Source: Clitoria ternatea
Taxonomy: Eukaryota; Streptophyta; Magnoliopsida; Fabales; Fabaceae
Direction: 5' to 3'
DNA length: 64,000 nucleotides
Assembly: GCA_037962975.1 (NCBI GenBank)
Contig: CM075669.1
Location: 108,268,501 to 108,332,500 of the forward strand
Below the pieces are notes generated by a model. The model was not told the origin of the DNA and made no database searches. It saw nothing but the letters and a program-made list of their open reading frames with translations. Below, one piece after another: positions 37,746-47,722 of the stretch (position 1 is the first letter of the stretch; each line of letters begins with the position of its first letter). Made by a program: the position numbers and the translations under genes.

Positions 37746-38160
37746 CTTCAAATTGGATAGACCACCTTCCATGGCCATTATGGATGTAAAGTTTCTAAAA
37801 AAAGCCTTTTTTTTGGAGAAGGCCTTCTTAAAAATGAAGAGTAAACAATTACTCATCCATTCATGTTCCCTCTATGATGAATCTCTTATAACACCCTCAG
37901 TTACTATAATAATTACACACATACAATGGTATAAAAATGACCCATTTTTTTATTAAATTAAAATCTAGAATAGTAAAGGGTATACAGTAATTGTATTGGA
38001 AACACATGAAAAGTTATTTAATTAAAATATTTCTCCCAGGGATTAGAATATGATACTAGAATATTAATCTTCATATTTCTTATCAAGGTGTTAACTTAAA
38101 ACAAATAATAAGTAATATCAATATATCTTTTGTCAAAGATAAGAGTAAAGTATCATATTT
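37746..38160. other. AT-rich sequence, nothing recognised
   Basis: No supported gene. It lies between the LTR-like remnant and the stop codon (minus strand, 38161-38163) of the decayed transposon-protein ORF. Confidence 0.5.
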
Positions 38161-38361
38161 TTAAAATAGTAACATATTTATAGCCTTGTTCTTCTCCCTA
38201 ACCCAGTTGGTTTCAGTAGTGATGTGAACATCAATCTGGTAGATAATCTCAACTTGGACATCCTCGCACGCCTTTTTCCATTTTTTATTATCCGTCTTCA
38301 GCTGGTCATTTTCTCCCCTCGGTGACTTCAGCTCCTATTTTTCAGATCAAAGTTTTTCCAC
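38161..38361 (-). pseudogene. Decayed transposon-protein ORF (Transposase_28-like), C-terminal piece
   Basis: The minus strand reads a Lys/Glu-rich coiled-coil-like stretch (ENDQLKTDNKKWKKACEDVQ, then WVREKNKAINMLLF) ending at TAA 38161-38163. It continues the frame cut at 51093-51097 by element III; the shared TCCAC is the insertion duplication. See 57053-57825 for the diagnostic N-terminal domain. Confidence 0.6.
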
Positions 38362-40059
38362 TGATAAGTGTTTTGCTTATATTGAGTTTGCTGAAAGAGA
38401 ATCAAGTTTGTATAATATGAACTCAATGAAATGGATGTGCCAAGTTTAAACACAGAAGTTGTAATATAGTATAGTTGTCGTTCCACTGAGGAGGTGCTAG
38501 AATGAAGATCTTAGTTTGAATTGATTAGGCAGAAAGTTTCAGTTTTGATTTGTTGTGAATGTTGCTGAATGAAAAACAGTAAGTAACAAAATAACAGAGG
38601 ATAGCACTTTGCAAAATATAACAGTAAATGATGTTGGAAAAATCAGTTTTGTAAAACAGGGATTGGCTTCATCACATCTTCACCTCTGTAAGCTGCATAA
38701 GTTTCCATATAAGTAAATCGAAAAGATAAGTTCTACGTCACAATCAAAGTCATTTGCATCGATCCCTCGACTACAAAATTCATAAGAATGATTTCCAAAC
38801 CGCTGATCCCTCAGTCACTTTGGAAACCATTCCAGCATTATCGATCGATTGTTTTGACGTTTGTTGCGTTAGACGCCATCCCTGGCTACCTACTCACAAC
38901 AAGCATTTCTTTCAGGGTCTGCTTTCAAAAGTCACTTCCCAGCATACTCAAGAAAACTTAGAACAAGAAAATAGTGATCAAGTACTTTCAGGCATTAAAC
39001 GCAGAAGGAAATACAGAAACTTTATCAAATCTCATTACTCAATGAAAACTTACGACAGCATTACTTCAGTGTTGAATGGATTACAGCCAATCCCATAAGG
39101 GAGATTTAGTTACTCATGCCTTGCATTTTCACCATCAAAGGAATGAATATAGAAAATGGAAAGTGTGAATAAAAATACAGAGGATGAATCTGATGTATGA
39201 TGTGTTGGGTCCTAGATGATGATGATGCCCTGTTTGCAGCTTGCTTTATAAGAGTTTTTGGCTTAGCTTCTCTTACCCACTTGCGTAGAACCCATGCGGC
39301 ATCTTTCAGAGACTGGTGGAAACAGCAGAAAGTGGATGAGTTTGCATCGCATTACGGGTGAATAAAGAATTAAGAAGCCCACGCTGTGTGAGTCACGCTT
39401 GAGCTTGATGGTCACGCTCAAGCGTGAAGGGTTCTGAAGCTTTTTGATAGTCTTGCGCTTGAGCTTCCTTGTCCACGCTTAAGCGTGGTTCCTTTGTTCA
39501 GCATATGCTTGATCCTTCGCTTCAAGCTGGGCATGTCACGCTTTGAGCGAGCTCCTCTATCCCAACATATGTACTCCACGCTCAAGCCACGCTCAAGCGG
39601 GATCGAGGTCACGCCCAAGCGGCTCTTTCCCATGCTTAAGCGTGAGATGACCCTGATGCTATCCCTGCTTCCAATTCAGTCACACCTGAGCTCCATGTTG
39701 CCACGCTTGAGCGTCAGTCATGCATGAAGTCACGCTTGAGCGAGCTCGGGCTCACGCTCAAGCGTGAGAGCCTGTTGGTGTGTTCCTCATCATTTCACTT
39801 GGGTGCATGGGCAACGTAGGCTTTTGTTTCCTCCATGCTCAAGCGTGTAGTGTATCACGCTCAAGTGTCCTTGCTTGATGCTCTTTGTTTCTTCAAAGCT
39901 TTTGACAATTTGTTCACTGATTTTCAAATTTCAAGCTTCTTTTCTTAATACTCCTTTTATAATCAAAATCATGCTCAATTATTTATCAATTTTGTTAAGT
40001 TATTTCAAAAAATGGGTCTAATTGAGTCATGAATTTAATCATAAAATAAGCATTCATCA
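38362..40059 (-). repeat. Left LTR of element III (3' LTR in element sense)
   Basis: 1698 bp. On the minus strand it starts TGATGAATGC at 40059, has the palindrome array in U3 (39870-39393) and a possible TATAAA at 39250-39245. It ends CTTATCA. Confidence 0.93.
39393..39870. repeat. CGCTTGAGCG palindrome array in left LTR of element III
   Basis: About twenty motifs such as TCACGCTTGAGC, CACGCTCAAGCGTGA and CACGCTTAAGCGTG, with CTGATGC boxes (inverse of GCATCAG). In element sense it starts about 190 bases into the LTR, upstream of the possible TATA box. Confidence 0.9.
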
Positions 40060-41391
40060 AACTCTCCCCAACCTAGATTTTTGCTTGTCCTCAAGTAAAA
40101 AGAAATTTTGGAAAGGGAATCAAGCATTCAAAAATCTGAGTTTCTGTTGCAGACAAAAAGTTTAGAAAACAATAATCTGAGTTGATGTCTGGGCAAATGA
40201 TTTTCTTAATACCAATTCCTTAAAATGTAATGCACTATTACCTTGTTCATAAAGCATGTAACCCATTGCTGTAAGAATAGAGAACTCTCATTATTTCTTA
40301 CCAGGTGTCTGGTTCGCTCATCCATCATTAGAACTGCTCAGTTAACATTGGCCGTCATTTCCAGTAAAACCAGAATTCAAATGAATAGCAAGGATCAAAA
40401 GGTCTTTTAAGGATGTAATGAGGCTGGGTTGACAAGAATCTTTGGTTTTTCTTGGTTTCAAAACGCATGTTCAAAGAAGAGCATAAGTGTTTTTGGTTAA
40501 TTTATTTAACAATTTAGAAGGCTTCTTCTTTGCATTGAAACTTCAGACCTTTCCTTTGTTTTCCTCCAGCTCTTTTATACCTTTTTGGAGAGCTTACTAT
40601 TCTTCTTTTTGCATTTTCTTCTACTGCCTCCATTTGTTTCATCTCCTTTTGAGAAAAAAAATATTTTATGCTCTTTTTTCAAGATGAACATGTAGGTAGG
40701 ATAGGATTTTTGCTTTTATGCTTAGCTTAGGGTAGAGAAAAATTTTTTTTATGCTTTTATGGCTTAAAAGATGGGCTGCCAAAAAAATTGGATATTTTTA
40801 TCAGGGTAGCTTTTTGGCTCTTGGCTAACTATGTTTTCAAAATTGCCTTATCATTTCCTTGCTTATTTCTTAAGAAAAAGGTTTTAATTAGAAAATCAGT
40901 CAATGCTAATTTAACAAATTCGAATGAGGCTCTCAAGTGTCTAGATTTCTCACTGCTTACTTCCTTATTCTAACAGAAAAGGGTTCAAGTCATGTAAACA
41001 AGCAAAAGTACATGCATCCCAGTTCCTTGGTTCTTAATTAAGTCATTTTGCCTAAGAAAAAATCAGTGTTGTTGCCTAAAAACATTCTGCTGCTTGGAAA
41101 CTTTTCTTGTTCAAAAAGTAAAATCTTTGGTTGGGGTTTTCAAAAAATGTTCAAAGTCTTAATCATCAAAACAGGAAAGCAACAAGAATAAAATCTCAAG
41201 CAGATAATCACAAGCAATCAATAATAATCACAAGCAATTCTAAAGTATGCTGTATTAAAGCTAAAGTAAAGCTGTAAATTGTCAATTGGAAATAAAACTA
41301 AATGGCAATTTAAACTTCAAGAGAAAAAGAAAAATTTTCACTCTTCCTCGGATGAGTCCTCCTCTGTTCCCAAGTCTCTTTCTGGAGGTCC
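40060..41391 (-). other. 3' untranslated region and polypurine tract of element III
   Basis: No coding frame is supported. Next to the LTR the minus strand reads TTGGGGAGAGTT (40060-40071), preceded by GAGGACAAGCAAAAATC. The same arrangement is seen in element II at 8754-8800. Short plus-strand frames here are T-rich and not gene-like. Confidence 0.75.
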
Positions 41392-42642
41392 CTAAGTTGA
41401 AGTTCCTGGCCTATCCTCCTGTGTAGCTTCACCTCCTTCCACAAAAGGAGGCCTGTCCCCAGGCCAAGCAAGCAGGGCCTTAAACTGGGCAGGTGGCATC
41501 CATGGATTGTGTTGACCTGCAGGAATGCTATGATAAAGGCCATTGTGAACATGTAACAAACCTCTATGCTGAGCGTTCTGCTGGGCCAGGAGATGGTTGT
41601 TTTGAACTTTCAGGATGTGAATGCCTTGTAAAATCAGGTTGGCTTCTGTGCTGAGGGGGGGGTGGGCAGGTGCAGTGCTGAATGCTTGCTGTGCTGCTTG
41701 TGAGGCATGTGGAGGAGGTACATCAGTTGCAGGGAGTGCTGGATTACTGCAGTAACGCTCAATGAAGCGTTTGTCTATGGAAGGCCTGATTGGTTTGAGG
41801 TCTTGTACCTCAACACCATGAGCTGCACAAAAATCAGTGATAAAGGCAGGAAAACCAAGACTCCCTTTTACCTTTTGACCTGCCTGGGAATACTTCTGGT
41901 CAGAAATCACAAACTTGTGGATTTCATCCGATAGTACTTGGGCTAGATCAATAGAGATGTCCTCTCTCAGAATGCAGTATAGGAGATAACACCTACTAAA
42001 AATCAAATCAGAGACATGAGCGTTAGGTGCTATGTTAGCTAATAAGAAGGAAGTCCAAACTTGAGCAATAGTAGTCATGTCCTTTCTTAAAACTCTCAGT
42101 GGTGTCTCCCCTTGCCCCATTTGAAAGTGGTGTCCTGGAACACAAATAGCGGCTTCAAGGTCATGTGTGGCAATGAACTGGTTCCTTGCAACCATGGCAG
42201 CATATTCGTAGATTTCCCCTTCTCCTAAGGTCATGATGTTCCCCAAGTAGAAATTGATTGTGTCTCTGTCATATGAGAGCCAGGTACCCCGCACATAGGT
42301 TTTTCGTTCCCCCCCTCCATCTCTTGTCCAGGCGTTTGCATAGAATTCTCTTACCACTTCAGGGTCAAATTTCTCCCTTGGGTAACATACTTTTAACCAA
42401 TTTCTCCTTCTTATGATCTGCAGGAAGGCATCGCAGTCTCCCAAGGCCAAGTCTACTTTTCTTTCTGGTATGAATGTCCAATTTGAGATGTCTTCATACC
42501 TCTTGCTGTTGCCTTTCTTCCTAAATCTTGGAGCATCATCTTGCTCATCTGTGCGTGGTCTTTTGCCCTTGTTCCTTCGGGAACTCCTTTTTGGGGAAGT
42601 GGTGTCAGGGGGGTTTGGTGCAGTTTGCTTGGTTCTGGCCAT
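41392..42642 (-). CDS. Third ORF of element III (putative plant transposon protein family)
   Basis: Open frame of 416 codons from ATG 42642-42640 (MARTKQTAPNPPDTTSPKRS) to the stop at 41392. The N-terminus is basic and nuclear-localisation-like (RRNKGKRPR). It is followed by a globular region with EFYANAWTRDGGGE, FYLGNIMTLGEG, ICVPGHHF, TTIAQVWTSFLLANIAPNAH and RCYLLYCILRE, then a Pro/Gln/His-rich tail. The family is annotated in plants as a 'putative plant transposon protein domain' and sits downstream of integrase, the envelope position, in Athila-type elements; no biochemical function is established. No signal peptide or membrane segment is evident. CTTTCTTGCAG directly precedes the ATG, suggesting expression from a spliced RNA. 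Confidence 0.8.
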   Translation of the reverse strand: MARTKQTAPNPPDTTSPKRSSRRNKGKRPRTDEQDDAPRFRKKGNSKRYEDISNWTFIPERKVDLALGDCDAFLQIIRRRNWLKVCYPREKFDPEVVREFYANAWTRDGGGERKTYVRGTWLSYDRDTINFYLGNIMTLGEGEIYEYAAMVARNQFIATHDLEAAICVPGHHFQMGQGETPLRVLRKDMTTIAQVWTSFLLANIAPNAHVSDLIFSRCYLLYCILREDISIDLAQVLSDEIHKFVISDQKYSQAGQKVKGSLGFPAFITDFCAAHGVEVQDLKPIRPSIDKRFIERYCSNPALPATDVPPPHASQAAQQAFSTAPAHPPLSTEANLILQGIHILKVQNNHLLAQQNAQHRGLLHVHNGLYHSIPAGQHNPWMPPAQFKALLAWPGDRPPFVEGGEATQEDRPGTST

Positions 42643-43154
42643 CTGCAAGAAAGTTAAGAACCACTTTGCACTTAAAATACTTCCTTTCAGGACTTTTATC
42701 AGACATTAAGCATGCATTAAAAGGATGTGAAACAGGAAAGGGACATGCATTACAATGAAAGTGAAACACAAGAGCCAAACCTTAAACCTCTTTCTCTGAA
42801 CAATCCAGAAAACAACCAAGCATAGATCATGGTAGTCATTAAAAACAGGGAGAAAAGATATCAACGTGTGTAAAAAGAAAGGTATCAATCCTCCCTAACA
42901 CAGTAATCATATGCTGTTAATTCAAAAAGAGGATAGTGTAGTAGTTACCTGGAAGGATCCGAACGTGCTAGAGAGAATGGTTTGCAAAATAAAAGTGTGA
43001 TTTATGAAATGAAAGGGCAAAAGACAATTATTGGAGAAGAGAGGGTAGTTACAAAACTTAGAGAGTCAGAAGGTTGATGAACGGTTATGTGAGTGAGAGA
43101 GTGGGCGGTTCCAGAATTCTGCATTTATTAGTATCAGGGGTCCGTTTTGCATTT

Positions 43155-43776
43155 CACGCTTGAGCGCCATGATGTCACGCTTGAGCGCGAGAGTTCAACG
43201 CTTGAGCACAATATATCCACGCTTGAGCGTGATCGGCCTGGATTCAGAGTCTGAGAATGAAAACTTCACGCTTGAGCGTGTTTTTGTCATGCTTGGGCGT
43301 AAGAGTTGCGCGCTTGAGCGCAGTGTTATCATGCTTGAGCGTGTGGGCATTGCTCCAAGGTATGCTTTCCTCGCTCAGGCTTGTGTTTGTCTCGCTTGAG
43401 CGTGCAACAGAACTTTCATACCTGATGCTTTATTCAATGGCTCGCTTGAGCGCATGTTTGGCACGCTTGAGCGTAGGGGTGTTGCGCTTGAGCGCCAGAG
43501 TATCACGCTTGAGCGTGATCAACCACCTGATGCTTAGTTTAATTTCTCGCTTGGGCGCAGGGGTCTTGCTTTGAGCGTGGTAGCCTCTGATTGCTGTCCA
43601 GGTCCTTTCGTTTAAGCGTAAAAGGTCACGCTTAAGCGAGATCGGGTTTATTTTGTTGAAAATTTCTTTAGCAGAGGTGCCACGCTTAAGCTTGACTCTC
43701 ACGCTTAAGCTTGATGAGGATGGTTTAGGACTTACCTTGGCTCGCTTAAGCTGGATTATCCACGCTTGAGCGTGGT
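43155..43776. repeat. CGCTTGAGCG palindrome array upstream of element III third ORF
   Basis: More than twenty motifs (TCACGCTTGAGCGC, CACGCTTGAGCGTG, CTCGCTTGAGCGC, CGCTTAAGCGAG) in about 620 bases, with CTGATGC boxes. It is internal to the element, not in an LTR, and lies 500-1100 bases upstream of the third-ORF ATG. Element II has its ACGCTACGCGT array in the same place. Confidence 0.9.
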
Positions 43777-43887
43777 GATGTCCTCATATCTCTCTGAATT
43801 CAACTTCCAGCTCCAGTTTTGTTTGCCTTTGTAAACAGAAACTTTAAAATGAAATAAAATTTTCAAGGAAAGAAAGCACAAAAGATT

Positions 43888-43909
43888 GGGTTGCCTCCCA
43901 ATGAGCGCT
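43888..43909 (-). promoter_or_regulatory. Conserved block 34 bases after the pol stop codon
   Basis: Plus-strand GGTTGCCTCCCAATGAGCGC lies within this block. The block at 22126-22147 in element II differs by one base and has the same spacing to the upstream stop codon. Neighbouring sequence is much less alike, so this block is unusually well kept. Role unknown. Confidence 0.6.
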
Positions 43910-43943
43910 TGTTTAACGTCATTAGCTTGACGCCTGAGTTTGG

Positions 43944-46900
43944 TCATGGGTCTTTTAGCAGGATGTCAGTGGCAACCTTCTCCACTTCTCCTCCTAAATA
44001 GGGCTTTACTCTCTGTCCATTCACGACCCAAGTTCTTTCAGATTTAGGATCTTGTAATTCAATAGCTCCATAAGGTTTCACCTCCTTCACAATAAAGGGT
44101 CCTGACCATTTAGACTTGAGTTTTCCTGGGAATAGTTTCATCCTTGAGTTGAAAAGAAGAACAGATTGTCCCTGGTGAAAACTCTTCTTCATGATGTGTC
44201 TATCATGGTAAACCTTCATTTTCTCCTTGTAGATCCTGGATGAGTCATAGGCATGATTCCTCCACTCTTCCAACTTATGCATCTGGGTCTTCCTCTCTTC
44301 AGCTGATGCTTTTGGGTCATAGTTGAGGGTTTTCAGTGCCCAAAATGCTTTGTGTTCAAGTTCCACTGGAAGATGGCAATTTTTACCATACACCAACTGA
44401 TAAGGTGAAAATCCAGTTGGTGCCTTGTATGCTGTTCTATAGGCCCATAAAGCGTCATCTAACTTTAATGACCAATCTTTTCTGCTTTGGCTTATTGTCA
44501 GTATCCTCTTAATTTCTCTGTTGGATACTTCCACTTGGCCATTGGCTTGAGGATGGTAAGGGGAAGTTACTTTGTGCTTGACTCCATAATGTTCAAGGCA
44601 TCTTTGGAGTTGACTGTTGCAGAAATGAGAGCCTCCATCACTTATTAAGACTCTTGGGGTGCCAAACCTGCTGAAAATGTGTTTCTTAAGAAATTTGATG
44701 ACAGTCTTGGCATCAGCTTTAGTACATGCCATGGCTTCCACCCACTTAGAGACATAGTCTACTGCCATAATTATGTACTCATTTGAGAATGACATTGGTA
44801 ATGGCCCAGTAAAATCTATGCCCCAGCAATCAAAGACTTCTATTTCAAGGATGGCAGTCAAGGGCATCTCATGTCTTTTTGATATGTTTCCTGTCTTCTG
44901 ACATGCTTCAATATGCTGCACAAAAACATTAGCATCTTTAAACAAAGAGGGCCAATAAAAACCTGATTGGAGGATCTTTGTTGTTGTCCTTTCCCCATTG
45001 AAATGTCCTCCATAGGGTGAGCTGTGACAGTGCCATAGGATGCTCTCAGCCTCCTCTTGGGACACACATCTCCTCAAGATGTGATCTGATCCAAGTTTAA
45101 ATAGGTAGGGGTCATCCCATATGAATTGCTTCGCATCCCTTAGAAACTTCTTCTTCTGCTGCCATGAAAGGTCATCAGGCAGTACTCCAGCAGCTTTAAA
45201 GTTGGCCATGTCTGCAAACCATGGCCGTTCTTTCATCATCAGTAGCTTTTCATCAGGAAATTCTTCCTTCACTTCAGGTTGGAGCCGTGTGACTTCTTGA
45301 TTGACAAGTCGGGACAAATGATCTGCAATAAAATTTTCGCTGCCCTTTTTGTCTTTGACTACTAGGTTGAATTCTTGCATTAGCAAGATCCATCTAATCA
45401 GTCTGGGCTTAGAATCAGGTTTATTCAACAAATATTTAATGGCAGCATGGTCAGTAAAAATAGTGATTTTGGAACCAATCAGATAAGGTCTAAATTTCTC
45501 CAGGCCATACACTATTGCTAAGAGTTCTTTCTCTGTTGTTGCATAATTTGTTTGTGCAGGGTTTAAAACTTTACTAGCATAGTGTATAACATGAAAAATT
45601 TTAGCCTTTCTTTGTCCTAATACGGCCCCAACAGCATAATCACTGGCATCACACATCATTTCAAAATCTAGTCCCCAATCAGGGGCAACTATTACAGGTG
45701 CACATGTTAGTTTATGCTTTAGAGTTTCAAAGGCATGTAAACAAGAATCATCAAAAATAAAAGGAGTGTCTTTGTTTAAGAGATTACTCAAAGGCTTTGC
45801 AATTTTTGAGAAGTCCTTGATGAACCTTCTATAAAATCCTGCATGGCCCAAGAAGCTTCTGACTCCTTTTACATTTCCTGGTGGTGGCAATTTCTCGATT
45901 ACTTCCACCTTTGCTTTGTCCACTTCAATGCCTCTTTTGGAGATTTGATGTCCTAACACAATGCCTTCAGTCACCATGAAGTGACATTTTTCCCAATTCA
46001 AAACCAAATTGGTGTCTACACATCTTTTCAACACAATGGTCAAATTTTTCAAACATTGATCAAATGATGAACCAAAAACAGAGAAATCATCCATGAAAAC
46101 CTCTATGCATTTTTCCACCAAATCAGAGAAGATAGCAAGCATACATCTTTGAAATGTTGCAGGGGCATTGCACAATCCGAAGGGCATTTTTCTGTATGCA
46201 AATACCCCAAAGGGACATGTGAATGCTGTTTTTTCTTGATCCTCAGGTGCAACTGCGATCTGGTTATACCCTGAGTATCCATCTAGAAAGCAGTAGTATG
46301 CTTGACCTGCAAGTCTTTCTAGCATTTGATCCATGAAGGGCAGAGGGAAATGATCTTTCCGGGTAGCAGTGTTTAGTTTCCTGTAATCGATACACATCCT
46401 CCATCCTGTGACAGTTCTTGTAGGGATCAATTCATGTTTCTCATTCTGTATGACAGTGATTCCTCCTTTCTTTGGAACAACCTGCACAGGGCTCACCCAA
46501 GAGCTATCAGAAATAGGATAAATTATACCAGCTTCTAGTAACTTGGTTACCTCCCCTTTTACTACTTCCTTCATAGTTGGGTTCAAACGTCTCTGTGGCT
46601 GAGCAATTGGTTTGAATTCTTGTTCCATGTAAATGTGATGAGTGCAGTAAGCTGGGCTTATTCCCTTCAAATCTTCCAGCCTCCATCCAATCGCTGTTGA
46701 ATGTTCCTTCAAAACTTGAATCAACTGCTTCTCTTCTGTACCTGTCAATTCCCTGTTAATAATAACAGGTTTTTGGTTATCATTATCAAGAAAGACATAT
46801 TTCAAGTGTGGAGGTAAAGCTTTTAACTCCACTTTTGGTGGGACAACTTCTTTTGTTTCCTCAGACAGCCTTTCAAAGTGACTTTCTTTTTGAGTATCTT

Positions 46901-47705
46901 GCTTGTCCTTCTTGTCTTCATCCATTGCCCCAACGTTCAGCTCACCAAGTGGATCTTCGTTGAACCACTTGTTGGTTTGTTCTCTGACAGCTTCTTCTTC
47001 AATGTCAATTTTGAAGCACTGTTGTTTTTCTTTTGGGTATTTCATTGCATCAAACATATTGAAATTTACCTCTTCATCTTGCACTCTCACTTTTAACTTC
47101 CCGTCATCCACATCAATGATTACTTTTACAGTCTTCATGAAGGGTCTCCCCAAAATGAGAGGTACTTCTGCATCTTCTTCTATATCCATTATGACAAAAT
47201 CTACAGGAAACACAAACTTGTCAACTCTTACCAGTACATCTTCAGCTATGCCATATGGAAATTTCATAGACCTATCCGCCAGCTGGAGGGTCATCCGGGT
47301 TGGCTTCACCTCAAGATCTCCAATTTTTTTCACCATTGAGAGAGGCATTAGATTAATGCTTGCTCCCAAATCCAAGGGTGCTTTTCCTACTGGTAGAGTA
47401 CCAATAGTTACTGGGATTGTGAAACTTCCGGGGTCTTTTGTTTTTTGTGGTAGTGCCTTTTGAATGATGGCACTGCAGCCTGCTGCAAGCTCCACTGTTT
47501 CTTCAGAAAATCTCTTCTTCTTTGTTAACAGCTCCTTCATAAATTTAGCGTAAGTTGGCATTTGCTCCATGGCTTCCACAAAAGGTATGTTTATTTGTAA
47601 CCTTTTGAAGATATCCATAAATCTTGCAAATTGCCTTTCCTTGTCCATTTTTGAAGGGTTCTTTGGATACGGCAAGCTCTTCAGTTGTGGTGTTGGGTCG
47701 TCCAC
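43944..47705 (-). CDS. Element III pol: protease, reverse transcriptase, RNase H, integrase
   Basis: About 1,253 codons without a stop, opening in the A12 run near 47744, so no own ATG is needed if fused to gag. Numbered from 47705. Protease active site is LDLGASIN (D112), with [58 protein letters not shown] and [10 protein letters not shown] (DD 539-540). RNase [12 protein letters not shown] (D686), [17 protein letters not shown] and [11 protein letters not shown]. Integrase zinc module: [10 protein letters not shown] ... IEACQKTGN, where the first Cys of CxxC is Ile932 (the second is Cys935). Integrase catalytic residues: D964 (GIDFTGP), D1023 (ISDGGSHF) and E1059 ([10 protein letters not shown]). 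The RT and motif style are Athila-like. Only the zinc-finger change questions activity. Confidence 0.94.
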   Translation of the reverse strand: MDDPTPQLKSLPYPKNPSKMDKERQFARFMDIFKRLQINIPFVEAMEQMPTYAKFMKELLTKKKRFSEETVELAAGCSAIIQKALPQKTKDPGSFTIPVTIGTLPVGKAPLDLGASINLMPLSMVKKIGDLEVKPTRMTLQLADRSMKFPYGIAEDVLVRVDKFVFPVDFVIMDIEEDAEVPLILGRPFMKTVKVIIDVDDGKLKVRVQDEEVNFNMFDAMKYPKEKQQCFKIDIEEEAVREQTNKWFNEDPLGELNVGAMDEDKKDKQDTQKESHFERLSEETKEVVPPKVELKALPPHLKYVFLDNDNQKPVIINRELTGTEEKQLIQVLKEHSTAIGWRLEDLKGISPAYCTHHIYMEQEFKPIAQPQRRLNPTMKEVVKGEVTKLLEAGIIYPISDSSWVSPVQVVPKKGGITVIQNEKHELIPTRTVTGWRMCIDYRKLNTATRKDHFPLPFMDQMLERLAGQAYYCFLDGYSGYNQIAVAPEDQEKTAFTCPFGVFAYRKMPFGLCNAPATFQRCMLAIFSDLVEKCIEVFMDDFSVFGSSFDQCLKNLTIVLKRCVDTNLVLNWEKCHFMVTEGIVLGHQISKRGIEVDKAKVEVIEKLPPPGNVKGVRSFLGHAGFYRRFIKDFSKIAKPLSNLLNKDTPFIFDDSCLHAFETLKHKLTCAPVIVAPDWGLDFEMMCDASDYAVGAVLGQRKAKIFHVIHYASKVLNPAQTNYATTEKELLAIVYGLEKFRPYLIGSKITIFTDHAAIKYLLNKPDSKPRLIRWILLMQEFNLVVKDKKGSENFIADHLSRLVNQEVTRLQPEVKEEFPDEKLLMMKERPWFADMANFKAAGVLPDDLSWQQKKKFLRDAKQFIWDDPYLFKLGSDHILRRCVSQEEAESILWHCHSSPYGGHFNGERTTTKILQSGFYWPSLFKDANVFVQHIEACQKTGNISKRHEMPLTAILEIEVFDCWGIDFTGPLPMSFSNEYIIMAVDYVSKWVEAMACTKADAKTVIKFLKKHIFSRFGTPRVLISDGGSHFCNSQLQRCLEHYGVKHKVTSPYHPQANGQVEVSNREIKRILTISQSRKDWSLKLDDALWAYRTAYKAPTGFSPYQLVYGKNCHLPVELEHKAFWALKTLNYDPKASAEERKTQMHKLEEWRNHAYDSSRIYKEKMKVYHDRHIMKKSFHQGQSVLLFNSRMKLFPGKLKSKWSGPFIVKEVKPYGAIELQDPKSERTWVVNGQRVKPYLGGEVEKVATDILLKDP

Positions 47706-47722
47706 CTTCTTCTTCCCTTCTT

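Larger units (their letters stand above)
42643..43943 (-). other. Non-coding region between pol and third ORF of element III
   Basis: Contains, in element sense, the block AGCGCTCATTGGGAGGCAAC (within 43888-43909) 34 bases after the pol stop, then the palindrome array (43776-43155), then AT-rich sequence to the third ORF. No gene is supported. Confidence 0.75.

Noticed and set aside
40487..40973. Phe-rich frames in the element III 3' region
   Set aside because: T-rich non-coding sequence without domains, on the strand opposite to the element.
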